From Caryophanales bacterium (GTDB taxonomy: Bacteria > Bacillota > Bacilli > CAJFEE01): 64,000 bases of DNA. Positions 9,665 to 19,782 of this stretch are shown piece by piece. The stretch covers positions 1 through 64,000 of the forward strand of contig JAQSYP010000005.1 of NCBI GenBank assembly GCA_029256085.1, given 5' to 3'. The position numbers were made by a program, and so were the translations under genes. The notes beneath the pieces were generated by a model, which worked only from the letters and a program-made list of their open reading frames with translations, had not been told where the DNA came from and did not search any database. Numbering within the stretch: position 1 is the first letter of the stretch; each line of letters starts with the position of its first letter.

Positions 9665-10465
9665 ATGATTAATAAAGTTGGACAAATTATGCTGTATGTA
9701 AATAACCAAGATGAAGCAGTGGATTTTTGGACACAAAAAGTAGGATTTAATGTCATTACTGAGGAGAATAATGGGCAAGGGATGAAATGGGTTGAAATTG
9801 CTCCAAGTGGAGACACAGAAACAAGTATTATTTTACATAATAAAGAAGTTGTTGCTAAAATGTCCCCAGGAGTAAATCTTGATCCACCGTCGTTAATGTT
9901 TTTTTCTGAGGATTTAGACCAACTATATAGCAACTTGTCTAATAAAGATGTTGTAGTTGGGGGAATTGTAGATCTGCCTTTTGAAAAAGGAAGAGTATTT
10001 AATTTTTCTGATAATGAAGGTAATTACTTTGCTGTAATGGAAAAAAGTATTAATGACAAAAAAGAAGTTTTAGATAAAGGTCCTTTTTTTCATGGTACAA
10101 AAGCGGAACTAAAAATTGGTGATTTATTAGAACCGCAACATTTATCAAATTACCAAGACAGGAAATCTAACTATATATATTTTACTGCAACATTGGAGGC
10201 TGCGAAATGGGGTGCTGAATTAGCGACAGCTACTTCAAAAGAAAGAATATACATTGTAGAACCGTTAGGTGAATTTGAGAATGATCCGAACTTAACAGAC
10301 AAAAGATTTCCAGGGAACCCAACCCGTTCATATAGATCTAAAACGCCTCTGAAAATAATTGCTGAATTAGGTTCGTGGGAGAGACATACTGAAGAAGAAA
10401 TAAATAATATGACCTCTGCTTTAAAAAAATTACGTGAGCAAGGTAAAGCTGTAATAGAGGATTAA
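9665..10465 (+). CDS. arr: Fusion protein: N-terminal VOC/glyoxalase domain + C-terminal NAD(+)--rifampin ADP-ribosyltransferase (Arr)
   Basis: N-term VGQIMLYVNNQDEAVDFWTQKVGF (VOC); C-term FFHGTKAELKIGDLLEPQHLSNYQDRKSNYIYFTATLEAAKWGAELA...DPNLTDKRFPGNPTRSYRSKTPL (Arr). Confidence 0.88.
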   Translation: MINKVGQIMLYVNNQDEAVDFWTQKVGFNVITEENNGQGMKWVEIAPSGDTETSIILHNKEVVAKMSPGVNLDPPSLMFFSEDLDQLYSNLSNKDVVVGGIVDLPFEKGRVFNFSDNEGNYFAVMEKSINDKKEVLDKGPFFHGTKAELKIGDLLEPQHLSNYQDRKSNYIYFTATLEAAKWGAELATATSKERIYIVEPLGEFENDPNLTDKRFPGNPTRSYRSKTPLKIIAELGSWERHTEEEINNMTSALKKLREQGKAVIED

Positions 10466-10565
10466 TTATTAATTATCATAATCTATTATAGTTGTGCAAA
10501 TGGCAGGTTGGATAACCTTTGCCATCTATGTTTTTTGTATATCGAAATTATATGTATTAGTAAGT

Positions 10566-10596
10566 GAGTCTTTCGGGAATCGGAAGGCTCTTTTTT
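10566..10596 (+). terminator. Intrinsic terminator
   Basis: gagtctttcgggaatcggaaggctctttttt. Confidence 0.55.
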
Positions 10597-10699
10597 GCCT
10601 TTAAGATAATCTTTGTGCAAACATTCTCTATCATGGCACATATACTCTAGAATGATAATAGTATTTTGCAAGACTATTCATCGTTGGGAGGTTGGTTTA

Positions 10700-11599
10700 A
10701 TGGAAGGACATATCTTACCAAAGGAATGTTTAACAAATGACGCAAATGCTAAAAAATTAACAAGTACTGCACTAAAAAGCATTAAAAGGGGAACTATCAA
10801 GAAAAAATCGCTAATTTATTTAGAACTAAATGGTTGTTCGGGAAATATCATATCCTTGTTAAATGGGGAGAATCCTGATTTTGAATACATGTTAAGTTCA
10901 ATGGTTGATATTAAGTTTTGCAATAGCTTAATGGCTGCTGAGGGAGAGAATGCCATCGACTTACTAATAAAAGCCATGGGGAAAGAATATATCTTAGCAG
11001 TTGAGGGAGCTGTGGCACTAAAAAATAATGGCTTATACAATATTGTTGGCAGCTGGAAAGGAAGGCCAATTACTGGTCTTCAAGCAGCACAGATGTTAGG
11101 GGAAAAAGCTACAAATATTATTGCGGTTGGTGCATGTGCTACACATGGGGGAGTATCAGCAGCTAAGCCTAATCCATCCCAATCTGTGGGCATTGAACAA
11201 GTTCTGCCAAATAAAAAGATTATTAATCTCCCAGGGTGTCCTGTTCATCCAGACTGGTTTTTAGGGACATTAGCACATCTTTTGTTGTATGGAGAGCCTA
11301 AAACAGATAACCTAGATCGACCGTTAATGTTCTATAGCGCACTTATCCATGATCGTTGTCCAAGAAGGAATTTTTTTGATCGGGGAATTTTTGCTGAAAA
11401 ATTAGGGGATAAAACATGTTTGTTTAAGCTTGGATGCCGAGGTCCTGTAACTAAAGTTGATTGTCCAACAAGGCAATGGAATGGTCATGTAAATTGGCCT
11501 ATTGGAGATGATACACCATGCATTGGGTGTGCTCAGTTTGGTTTTCCAGATGCCATGGCGCCTTTCATTAACTATGACCACGACAAGGATGGTAAATAA
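10700..11599 (+). CDS. [NiFe]-hydrogenase small subunit
   Basis: LELNGCSGNIISLL, GACATHGGVSAAKPNPSQ, INLPGCPVHPDWFLG, multiple FeS Cys motifs. Confidence 0.92.
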   Translation: MEGHILPKECLTNDANAKKLTSTALKSIKRGTIKKKSLIYLELNGCSGNIISLLNGENPDFEYMLSSMVDIKFCNSLMAAEGENAIDLLIKAMGKEYILAVEGAVALKNNGLYNIVGSWKGRPITGLQAAQMLGEKATNIIAVGACATHGGVSAAKPNPSQSVGIEQVLPNKKIINLPGCPVHPDWFLGTLAHLLLYGEPKTDNLDRPLMFYSALIHDRCPRRNFFDRGIFAEKLGDKTCLFKLGCRGPVTKVDCPTRQWNGHVNWPIGDDTPCIGCAQFGFPDAMAPFINYDHDKDGK

Positions 11600-13005
11600 T
11601 GAGTAAAAAAATCGTAATTAACCCTTTAACACGGATTAGCGGTTTTATGGAAATAGATGTAGTTGTTGATCAAAATAGAGTCGTTGATGTCAAAACAAAA
11701 GGAAATTTATTTCGTGGCTTTGAACAAATTCTAGTAGGCAGAAGTCCATTTGATTCTGTTTATTTCACTCAACGGATATGCGGTATTTGCTCTGCAGCTC
11801 ATTCAATGGCCGCATCGCTTGCATTAGAGGATGCATTAAACATTGAACCGATGGAACAAGGAAAATATTTACGTGATATTATACATTGTTGTGAATTTTT
11901 ACAAAATCATATTAGACATTTTTATCAATATACTGTTCCTGACTATGTGAGAATTGAACAAAATACTCTTTTCGAGACTGACCATGATGATTTTCGATTA
12001 AGTAAAGGCATTAATGAACGGATTTCAAAGAATTACTTTGATTCCTTCAAGGTTAGCCGTCTAGCCCACGAGATGCTATCAGTTTTAGGTGGTAAAGCCC
12101 CTCACAACCATGGGGTTTTTATTGGAGGGATAACAACACAGGCAACTGCGGAGAAAATTGTTCATATCGATTCAATATTGAGGGTAATATCAAGCTTTAT
12201 AGATGAGAAAATGATACCCGATGTATATGAAATTGCGCGTTTTTATCCTGAGTATTTTCGCTATGGTGGTGGGCATGGAAACCTATTAACATACGGTTCC
12301 TTTAATAATTATAAAAATTTAGGTACGCTTTATGTAAAACCGCTTGTATCAACAATGAAATCAGTTGAAATATTTGATGAAACTAAAATACAAGAGAAAA
12401 TAGACTATTCTTATTTCAAGTTACGAACTAACAGAAAACAACCAGATGTAGAAGTGGCAGAGCCTGATATGAATAAAGAAAATGCCTATTCTTGGGTTAA
12501 GGCACCAAGGTATAATGGACTTCCGTTCGAAGTTGGACCGCTAGCAAGATTAATATTAAATGGTGAGTATAACAACGGGATCTCTGCAATGGACCGAACG
12601 ATTGCAAGAGCATTAGAAGCAAAGAAAATTTCAGATATTATGAAAATACTACTCCAAGAAATCATTCCAGAAGTAGATGTGCAAAAAAAGTACCAACTTC
12701 CAGAAGAAGCATCTGGAAGGGGACTAGTAGATACAACAAGAGGCGCTCTAGGCCACTGGTTAAAGATCGGAGATAAGAAAATTTCCTTCTATCAAATTAT
12801 TACACCTTCTACATGGGATTTTTCAACCAGAGATGATAATGGATTTAGAGGTACGGCTGAAGAAGCTCTTATCGATACACCAATACAGAATCCAGATAGA
12901 CCTGTAGAGATTGGCAGAATTCTTCGTTCTTTTGATCCGTGTATGTCATGTGCAACTCATGTATATAGTCCAGGAACTCAAGTAAGAACGATAAAGGTGT
13001 TTTAA
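11599..13005 (+). CDS. [NiFe]-hydrogenase large subunit
   Basis: RICGICSAAHS (L1) and C-terminal DPCMSCATHVYSPGTQVRTIKVF (L2 with cleavable extension). Confidence 0.95.
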   Translation: MSKKIVINPLTRISGFMEIDVVVDQNRVVDVKTKGNLFRGFEQILVGRSPFDSVYFTQRICGICSAAHSMAASLALEDALNIEPMEQGKYLRDIIHCCEFLQNHIRHFYQYTVPDYVRIEQNTLFETDHDDFRLSKGINERISKNYFDSFKVSRLAHEMLSVLGGKAPHNHGVFIGGITTQATAEKIVHIDSILRVISSFIDEKMIPDVYEIARFYPEYFRYGGGHGNLLTYGSFNNYKNLGTLYVKPLVSTMKSVEIFDETKIQEKIDYSYFKLRTNRKQPDVEVAEPDMNKENAYSWVKAPRYNGLPFEVGPLARLILNGEYNNGISAMDRTIARALEAKKISDIMKILLQEIIPEVDVQKKYQLPEEASGRGLVDTTRGALGHWLKIGDKKISFYQIITPSTWDFSTRDDNGFRGTAEEALIDTPIQNPDRPVEIGRILRSFDPCMSCATHVYSPGTQVRTIKVF

Positions 13006-13466
13006 TGGAAAAAATAATTGTTTTAGGTATTGGCAATAGATTAATGATGGATGATGGAATAGGAATTTATCTAGTTGAACAGTTAAGCAAGCTGAATAAT
13101 TCGCCACATATGTCCTTTTTGATTGGTGAATCAGATATTGATTACTGCATTAGTCAAATTATGAATGCTACATATGTAATAGTAGTGGATGCAGTATTAT
13201 CTAATACAAATCCAGGGGACCTCACAGTTTATCCTCTTGCTAATTTACATGAACATCAATTTCTAGATATATCAGTACATAACTTTCATTTGCTTCAATC
13301 ATTATATCAACAAAAGGAATCGATTAAGGGTTATCTCATTGGAATAGAGCCGTATGAGATAACGTTTCATAATGGATTAAGCAAAACTTTAAGTGAAAGA
13401 TGGAATTCAATTTTACAAGATGTATCACAAACCATCGATAGCATAATAGAGCATAGTTTCCAATAG
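13005..13466 (+). CDS. Hydrogenase maturation protease (HyaD/HupD type)
   Basis: VLGIGNRLMMDDGIGIYLVEQL, overlaps the large-subunit stop. Confidence 0.9.
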   Translation: MEKIIVLGIGNRLMMDDGIGIYLVEQLSKLNNSPHMSFLIGESDIDYCISQIMNATYVIVVDAVLSNTNPGDLTVYPLANLHEHQFLDISVHNFHLLQSLYQQKESIKGYLIGIEPYEITFHNGLSKTLSERWNSILQDVSQTIDSIIEHSFQ

Positions 13467-13530
13467 AAGAACATTCTCTAACACAGAATCATATTATATT
13501 TTTGTATATCTGTTGAAGGGAATGAAAAAA

Positions 13531-14337
13531 ATGTACAATGTCCCTAGTATGTATCCATATCAAAATCAATTTTATAATTATGTAAATGTACCGTTCAATA
13601 ACTACGAACGACAGCAAAATGTTATAAAAGATTTCGGAGCAGAACCATTTGTAGTTAATATTAATAATGCAACAAAACAAAACAAAACTTTTCGTAGCGC
13701 ATTATGGACAGGAAATCAATTGCAAGTTACTTTAATGAGTCTCAATGTTGGCGAAGACATAGGTTTGGAAATGCATTCCAACGTTGATCAATTCCTACGT
13801 GTTGAACAAGGTCAAGGGATTGTTCAAATGGGAAAGAGTAAAGATAATTTAGACTTTAAAACAAATGTTTATGATGATTTTGCAATAATAATACCTGCTG
13901 GAACATGGCATAATTTAACTAACTCAGGTAATATTCCGCTAAAACTTTACTCGATTTATGCACCACCAAACCATCCATTTGGTACTGTACATGTTACTAA
14001 AGCAGATGCTATAGCGGCAGAAGAAGCAAACGGTCATCACAATAGACCAGTAAATAGTTTCACCACCTCAAAAAATAACTTTACTAAAGAAGAAGCAGCA
14101 GCAATAGCATTACTTCTAGGTATTGATTTTACCAAGAGCAAATTTAATTTAAATGAGTTCTGGATGGGAGTTAATACAGAACTTGAACATGGCAGAATAT
14201 TTAATTTAACTAATGTTACTAGTGATGAACCTCTCACTACTGGGAAGATAGCATTGGCGCATCTTAACGAATTTCCTGATTATTATAGAAGATTGAAGGT
14301 TCTTGAGGAAGAAGCGAAGGCGTATTGGAACAAATAA
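13531..14337 (+). CDS. Cupin domain protein
   Basis: GEDIGLEMHSNVDQFLRVEQGQGIVQMG...IIPAGTWHNLTNSGNIPLKLYSIYAPPNHPFGTVH. Confidence 0.85.
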   Translation: MYNVPSMYPYQNQFYNYVNVPFNNYERQQNVIKDFGAEPFVVNINNATKQNKTFRSALWTGNQLQVTLMSLNVGEDIGLEMHSNVDQFLRVEQGQGIVQMGKSKDNLDFKTNVYDDFAIIIPAGTWHNLTNSGNIPLKLYSIYAPPNHPFGTVHVTKADAIAAEEANGHHNRPVNSFTTSKNNFTKEEAAAIALLLGIDFTKSKFNLNEFWMGVNTELEHGRIFNLTNVTSDEPLTTGKIALAHLNEFPDYYRRLKVLEEEAKAYWNK

Positions 14338-14507
14338 TAAAAGTGAAAGACCAATAGGTAAAATTAGCACGCAGAGATGCGTGTTTATTTCGTTTAATTC
14401 AAGTTAATAAAGGGACAAAGGTAATTGGACCATAATTACTCGTAGTTGTTATAATACTCTTGTAAACTTTGTAGGATTAAACAAAAGTATGTGGGGGTCT
14501 TAGAACT

Positions 14508-14900
14508 ATGGAAAAATACGAAAAATTACTAAAATTCATAGATTATTTTGAAGATGACACACAACAAATTTGCACTTGGGAAAAAGAAGATCGAGTTATT
14601 GTAATGGGCTATCCTAACTATGATAACCTACTCATTGAGTTTATAGATGCTGTCCATGAAGTAGGTATACTTAGAACAGACTATTTGGATTATCTTGAAA
14701 AAAATATTGATAACTCCAAGCAACAAAATGAGAATATAGCAACCGCAGACATAGATTTACTAAGGGCTATACTAACGTATTATGTGAGGCAAGAACGGTT
14801 TGTTGATGGTTCGTGGAATAACGCAGCAAAAGATAAAACCTTTCTAAGTATTTTATATAGATTGGAGCAACTTTTAAAACTGGATCAGGCGGATGTTTAA
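14508..14900 (+). CDS. DUF6508-like protein
   Basis: IATADIDLLRAILTYYVRQERFVDGSWNNAAKDKTFLSILYRL. Confidence 0.65.
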   Translation: MEKYEKLLKFIDYFEDDTQQICTWEKEDRVIVMGYPNYDNLLIEFIDAVHEVGILRTDYLDYLEKNIDNSKQQNENIATADIDLLRAILTYYVRQERFVDGSWNNAAKDKTFLSILYRLEQLLKLDQADV

Positions 14901-14982
14901 CTCTGTTCATTTTACAGTCAGGTTATAATCAACTGCATTTATGGTAAACTTTAAATTACGTACAGACTGTAAGGAGAGACTA

Positions 14983-15717
14983 ATGAAAAATTATAAATTA
15001 ACCATTCAATATGATGGAGCTAAATACAAAGGCTGGCAACGTCTTGGAAACGATGAAAATACTATTCAAGGCAGAATAGAAAAAATTCTGTCAAATATAG
15101 AAGGCAAAGAGGTTGAAATTATTGGGTGTAGCCGAACAGATGCAGGAGTTCATGCACTAGCTCAAGTTGCCAATGTGAATCTTAGTGTAAATCTACCGGC
15201 GGCAGAGCTTATGAGTAAAATGAATAAAGCTTTACCTCAAGACATTTGCATTATTAATGTTGAGGAAGTTTCTGAACGATTTCATGCTAGGTATAATGCT
15301 AAAGATAAAACGTATCTATACAAGATTTGGAATGAAGAATATACTAATCCTTTCATGAGAAAGTTTTGTATGCATGTGGATAAAAAGCTAGATGTTCCTC
15401 GCATGAAACAAGCAAGCCAATACTTTATTGGCGCACATGACTTTACAGCATATTCAAATGCAAAGGGAAAGAAAAAGTCAATGATTAGAGAGATAACTTC
15501 TATAACAGTAGAAGAAAATGCTGGCTTCATTGAAATAAGAGTTAAAGGAAATGGGTTTCTACATAACATGGTGAGAAAAATAGTCGGAACGTTAATAGAA
15601 GTAGGGTTAGGAAAAAAACAGCCCGAAGATATTCCAGTAATTATTGAGTCTAAAGAGCGACAAGTGGCTCTGATGGGGGAAGCTCGTGGTCTTTATCTAG
15701 AAAATATTGAGTACTAA
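14983..15717 (+). CDS. truA: tRNA pseudouridine synthase A
   Basis: YDGAKYKGWQRLGNDENTIQGRIE, GCSRTDAGVHALAQVANV, GNGFLHNMVRKIVGTLIEVG; ATG with aaggagag SD. Confidence 0.93.
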   Translation: MKNYKLTIQYDGAKYKGWQRLGNDENTIQGRIEKILSNIEGKEVEIIGCSRTDAGVHALAQVANVNLSVNLPAAELMSKMNKALPQDICIINVEEVSERFHARYNAKDKTYLYKIWNEEYTNPFMRKFCMHVDKKLDVPRMKQASQYFIGAHDFTAYSNAKGKKKSMIREITSITVEENAGFIEIRVKGNGFLHNMVRKIVGTLIEVGLGKKQPEDIPVIIESKERQVALMGEARGLYLENIEY

Positions 15718-15770
15718 AAGGAAAGTTCCTGTTGCTTACAGGAGCTTTTTTAAAAAAAGGAGAAGTTAAG

Positions 15771-16268
15771 ATGGAAAATAACGATGTTTTAGTTCGATTG
15801 AGATATGCACTTGAAATAAAAAATAGTGAAGTGTCAGAAATTTTTAAGCTTGGTGGAAAAGAGATACCAGTACCTGATGTAGTAAAAATTTTTAAAAAGA
15901 TAGAAAGTGACGATGAAGAGGTTAACTATGAATTAAAATGCACGAACAGCATGTTAGATTCATTTTTAAACGGCTTTATAATTTTTAAAAGAGGAAAACA
16001 AGAACCAAAGCCAGATCAACCAGTAACACCAGAATCGTCCATAAAGAATAAAACGAATGTCAACAATATCGTCTTAAAGAAAGTTAAGATTGCATTGGCA
16101 TTAACAACCGAAGATATGATAGAAGTATTTAAACTAGCGGGGCTTAATGTTTCAAAAGGGGAACTCGGTGCGATATTGAGAAAAGAAGGGCATAAAAACT
16201 ACAAACCATGCCTAGACAGCTTTGCCAGAGCCTTCTTAAAAGGATTAGCGGTTAAGTATAGGGGATAA
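15771..16268 (+). CDS. DUF1456 (YehS-like) protein
   Basis: Two internal repeats LRYALEIKNSEVSEIFKLGG.. / VKIALALTTEDMIEVFKLAG.. Confidence 0.75.
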   Translation: MENNDVLVRLRYALEIKNSEVSEIFKLGGKEIPVPDVVKIFKKIESDDEEVNYELKCTNSMLDSFLNGFIIFKRGKQEPKPDQPVTPESSIKNKTNVNNIVLKKVKIALALTTEDMIEVFKLAGLNVSKGELGAILRKEGHKNYKPCLDSFARAFLKGLAVKYRG

Positions 16269-16270
16269 TT

Positions 16271-16648
16271 ATGTTAGAAAATAGGAATTACGAATATACA
16301 CAAGAGGAATTAGTAGAAGCGTTAGAGGTTGTATCTTCAACAATTATCAAATGCGAAAAAATGCAACCAAAATTCGCTGACGGTACGTCTCAACACACAC
16401 TTCTTAAAAACAGAATAAAAGCATTGTATGTTTCAAAGTTATTAATATCATCTGAAAATATTTCGGAAACATATACAAAAGACGAACTAATTGAATCAAT
16501 AGCCCCAATATCTTCAATTATAAGCAAGTGTGAAAAGGGGCAACTGAAATTCGATGGCGGAACTACTCATTACAAACGCTTTGAGAAAATTATAAAAGCA
16601 ATGAATATATCAAAATCATTATTGACAATTGAGTTAAATAATAGATAG
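16271..16648 (+). CDS. Hypothetical protein with two tandem ~57 aa repeats
   Basis: YTQEELVEALEVVSSTIIKCEKMQPKF.. vs YTKDELIESIAPISSIISKCEKGQLKF.. Confidence 0.7.
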   Translation: MLENRNYEYTQEELVEALEVVSSTIIKCEKMQPKFADGTSQHTLLKNRIKALYVSKLLISSENISETYTKDELIESIAPISSIISKCEKGQLKFDGGTTHYKRFEKIIKAMNISKSLLTIELNNR

Positions 16649-16680
16649 GAAATACTTTTGCCTAAAGTGGAGGGTAAAAA

Positions 16681-16962
16681 ATGGCCAATGAGAAATGTGA
16701 TTTGGTGCATCCTAACGGTGTTAAGGAAAAGATAATGGAAGTAATTGATGGGTACACAATAAAATATCATGCGAATGGGACAACCTATTGGTCAAAAGGT
16801 AAGATGAAAGATGATCAACCTGAAGGTTATTGGGAATGGTATCGACCAGATGGCACAATTAAAAGGTCTGGGCATTTTGATAACGGAGAGCCCGTTGGTG
16901 AATGGATTACATATGATAATAAAGGGAACAAGCATAAAACAACCCAACGTAAGAAAAAATGA
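16681..16962 (+). CDS. YwqK/MORN-repeat-like protein
   Basis: GYWEWYRPDGTIKRSGHFDNGEPVGEWITYDNKG. Confidence 0.75.
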   Translation: MANEKCDLVHPNGVKEKIMEVIDGYTIKYHANGTTYWSKGKMKDDQPEGYWEWYRPDGTIKRSGHFDNGEPVGEWITYDNKGNKHKTTQRKKK

Positions 16963-17011
16963 TGGCGCCAGTAAAGTGTACTTTGCACTTTCGGGGCACC
17001 ACCGTAAGTTC

Positions 17012-18109
17012 TTAAGTATTTCCACAACATTTTTTAAATTTTTTACCACTTCCACAAGTGCATGAGTCATTACGCCCTACTTCTTTTTTAGTAGAAATGC
17101 TTATTACTGGTGCAGGCTTACTATTCCTATTCATATTAAAAGGTTTACTCATTTCAGGCGTAGTAACTGAATTAGGTGTATGTCCCTTTAGGACCCAGCG
17201 CGGAACACTGTTCATTACTTTAAACAAATGATCTAATATATTTTTTAGAACTTCTTCTGATGGTATCTCTAAATTTTCAACAGCAAACTGAGCAATATCA
17301 TTTGGGCTAAAATCATTATTTATTAGACTATGAATTTCGCATAAATAATCATTTAATTCATCTTTAGTAAAATCGAAATTGTTCATTAACATTTTAGAGA
17401 AGTCGATTATTTCTTTATTTTGAAATATAAAGTCTTCTTGAGATGCTAGAATAAACTGTTCTTTTGTAAATTTAAAATACTCGAGATTATGTCTAATACG
17501 ATGTTCTTTTAAGATATGAGGAATATCTACTACCTCAACGTTGCAAATATATATACTATAAGAAACAATTTCATAATAATAGTTTGATAGGTCTGTAATG
17601 TATTCATATGGAATTCGCTGCTTTGTTAATTGTTCACAGATTTTCCAGGCATCTATTTTACTAAGACAACCGTAAAAGTTAACCATACCTTTAATAATAT
17701 TAGTAATCTATTGGTTTTTCTTTAACTGGCGCTTTGTGTTGAGATTTATTAACGGTTTAATAATATCGAATATTTCACTTGGCATTATCATAACAGCTTC
17801 ATGATCATTTAACTTACAAATGCCGTTATTTTTTATTAGTTTTGATATTAATTCAAATCTTTCAATGTCAAATTTATTTATAATTTGTTCAACTTCATAT
17901 AAGATCGCATCACTTAAAAAATCGATTAATTCAGCTTTCTTCAATGTACTAGCGCCGCTAACATTTAAGGTTCTTCTTATATTATCAAGTTGGGCTTTTG
18001 TTTGAATGCTAAGTAGTTTTTTTAGAGTATAAGGTCCTTGTACATACTTAAATCTTTTTTCCTCTTGTTCTAAGAAAATTTCTTTTAGTTCCTCTAATTC
18101 TTTATCCAT
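17012..18109 (-). pseudogene. SEC-C motif protein interrupted by a single in-frame TAG (ORFs 17708..18109 and 17012..17686)
   Basis: Both ORFs share a frame; reading through TAG (17708-17710) gives ...KRQLKKNQ*ITNIIKGMVNFYGCLSK...; C-term GRNDSCTCGSGKKFKKCCGNT. Confidence 0.7.
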
Positions 18110-18190
18110 TCGATATTAACACCAATATTATGTTAAATATAGTATACAATATTAATAATAATTTTCTTAGTAAGTTGAAGGAGTTTTTTT

Positions 18191-18757
18191 ATGAAAAATG
18201 ATAAAAGAATATTATCGGAAGTACAAAGTGCAGAATTACTAAATATATTAAAAGTGCGTTTTGAAAAAAATATGAATCGTCATAATGGTATCGAATGGGA
18301 TAATGTTCAATCGAAACTTGAAGCAAATGCTGAAAAATTATGGTCTCTTAACGAAATGGAAATTACTGGTGGCGAACCTGATGTAGTTGGATATGACGAT
18401 AAAACAGGTGAATACATATTTTATGATTGTTCAGTGGAAAGTCCAAAGGGCCGTAGGAGTGTTTGTTACGACCGTGAAGCGCTAGAGTCCAGGAAACAAC
18501 ATAAACCAGAAAATAGTGTAATTGATATGGTAAATTCTATGGGCATTGAGCTTTTATCGGTAGAAGAATATCAAGAGTTACAGAAACTTGGGAATTTTGA
18601 TATGAAAACATCAAGTTGGGTGAAAACACCTGATAAAATCAGAAAACTCGGAGGGGCACTATTTTGTGACCGTCGTTACGACACTGTCTTTGTGTACCAC
18701 AATGGAGCAGAATCATACTATGCTGCTAGGGGATTTCGGGGGTCACTGAGGTTATAA
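18191..18757 (+). CDS. DUF4256 domain protein
   Basis: RFEKNMNRHNGIEWDNVQSKLEANAEKLWSLNEMEITGGEPDVVGYD...GGALFCDRRYDTVFVYHNGAESYYAARGFRGSLRL. Confidence 0.88.
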   Translation: MKNDKRILSEVQSAELLNILKVRFEKNMNRHNGIEWDNVQSKLEANAEKLWSLNEMEITGGEPDVVGYDDKTGEYIFYDCSVESPKGRRSVCYDREALESRKQHKPENSVIDMVNSMGIELLSVEEYQELQKLGNFDMKTSSWVKTPDKIRKLGGALFCDRRYDTVFVYHNGAESYYAARGFRGSLRL

Positions 18758-18806
18758 GTATAAAAAAAGATTGAGTGGTATTAACCATTCAATCTTTTTT
18801 ATTGGT

Positions 18807-19774
18807 TTACTGTGTAAGATCATTTATTTTTCGCGTTAGTTCAATAAATTTATTGTCTAACTCGGCATACGATTTATCATTTCGGTTCATAAAACTAAGC
18901 TTTCCTAAAACTTCTTGCCTAGCAGCCTCTAGTTTCATAAGTTGTTCTTCTCTATCATCCCTTTTATGCAATTCTTCATTCCATTGCTTTTGTATTTGTT
19001 TATTTGAGATCACTAATCGACCCCCCACTATTTTTTCGAGAAAGTAACGATCATGTGAAACAACCAATAACGTACCATTATACTCTGATAATGTATTTTC
19101 TAAGAAGTAAGCTCACTAATTTGTTCTTCTACAAGTTCAACCTTCTTTTTTTGTTTTTCATACTCTCGTTGTTGGGTATGCCGTCTATGTTCTCTATTCT
19201 TAAAATAGCTTGAATAATTTCCCTTATGTTCTATAAGTTGATCCCCTTCGATAGACCATATTTTTGTTGCTATTGTATCTAAAAAATAACGATCATGTGA
19301 TACAAGTATTATTGTTCCTTTATAGTGCTTGATTTGCTCAATCAATAATTCTGTACTACGTTCATCAAGATGGTTTGTTGGTTCATCTAGCATTAGTATA
19401 TCTGCATTCTTTGCAAAAACATTAGCAAGACGTGCTTTCAATTTTTCCCCACCACTTAATAGTCCAAAGTCATGGGAGGGAACATGCCATTTCTCTAGTA
19501 ACTCAACTTCGAAAGCATTAACATCATTAGATATATGTGACTCTGTCTCTTGTTCGAGCCTAACTACGTTTAAATCATTCTGTAAGAATTGTATATGCCC
19601 TTGTGTTGGGACCAAATCATTACTAATTAGCGTCAACAACGTAGATTTTCCAGCCCCATTCTTACCTATGATGCCAATTATATCTCCTTGCTGAATACTA
19701 GCATTAATACCTTCAAAAACCTTATAATTCTGTATTTCATATGAAACATTGTGTAATTTTATTAGTTCTTTCAT
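18807..19774 (-). pseudogene. ABC-F ribosome-protection protein (VmlR/Msr-like) with internal deletion/frameshift removing most of the second ABC domain
   Basis: N-term NBD1 intact (GKNGAGKSTLL, LSGGEKLKARLA, DEPTNHLD); after EEQISELTS* reading shifts to ..LENTLSEYNGTLLVVSHDRYFLEKIVGGRL..; NBD2 Walker A, signature and Walker B absent. Confidence 0.88.
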
Positions 19775-19782
19775 ACTATCAA

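Noticed and set aside
9577-9933. Minus-strand ORF 118 aa
   Set aside because: Antisense to VOC-Arr fusion with Cys/Leu/Ser-rich shadow composition.
16681-16962. Toxin-antitoxin antitoxin by YwqK label
   Set aside because: MORN-like YwqK proteins are often labelled antitoxin, but no adjacent toxin was recognised here.
16792-17070. Overlapping ORFs around YwqK-like gene (16792-17070 -, 16811-17065 +, 16827-17030 -)
   Set aside because: Low-complexity shadow frames lacking SD; explained by the MORN-like and SEC-C genes.
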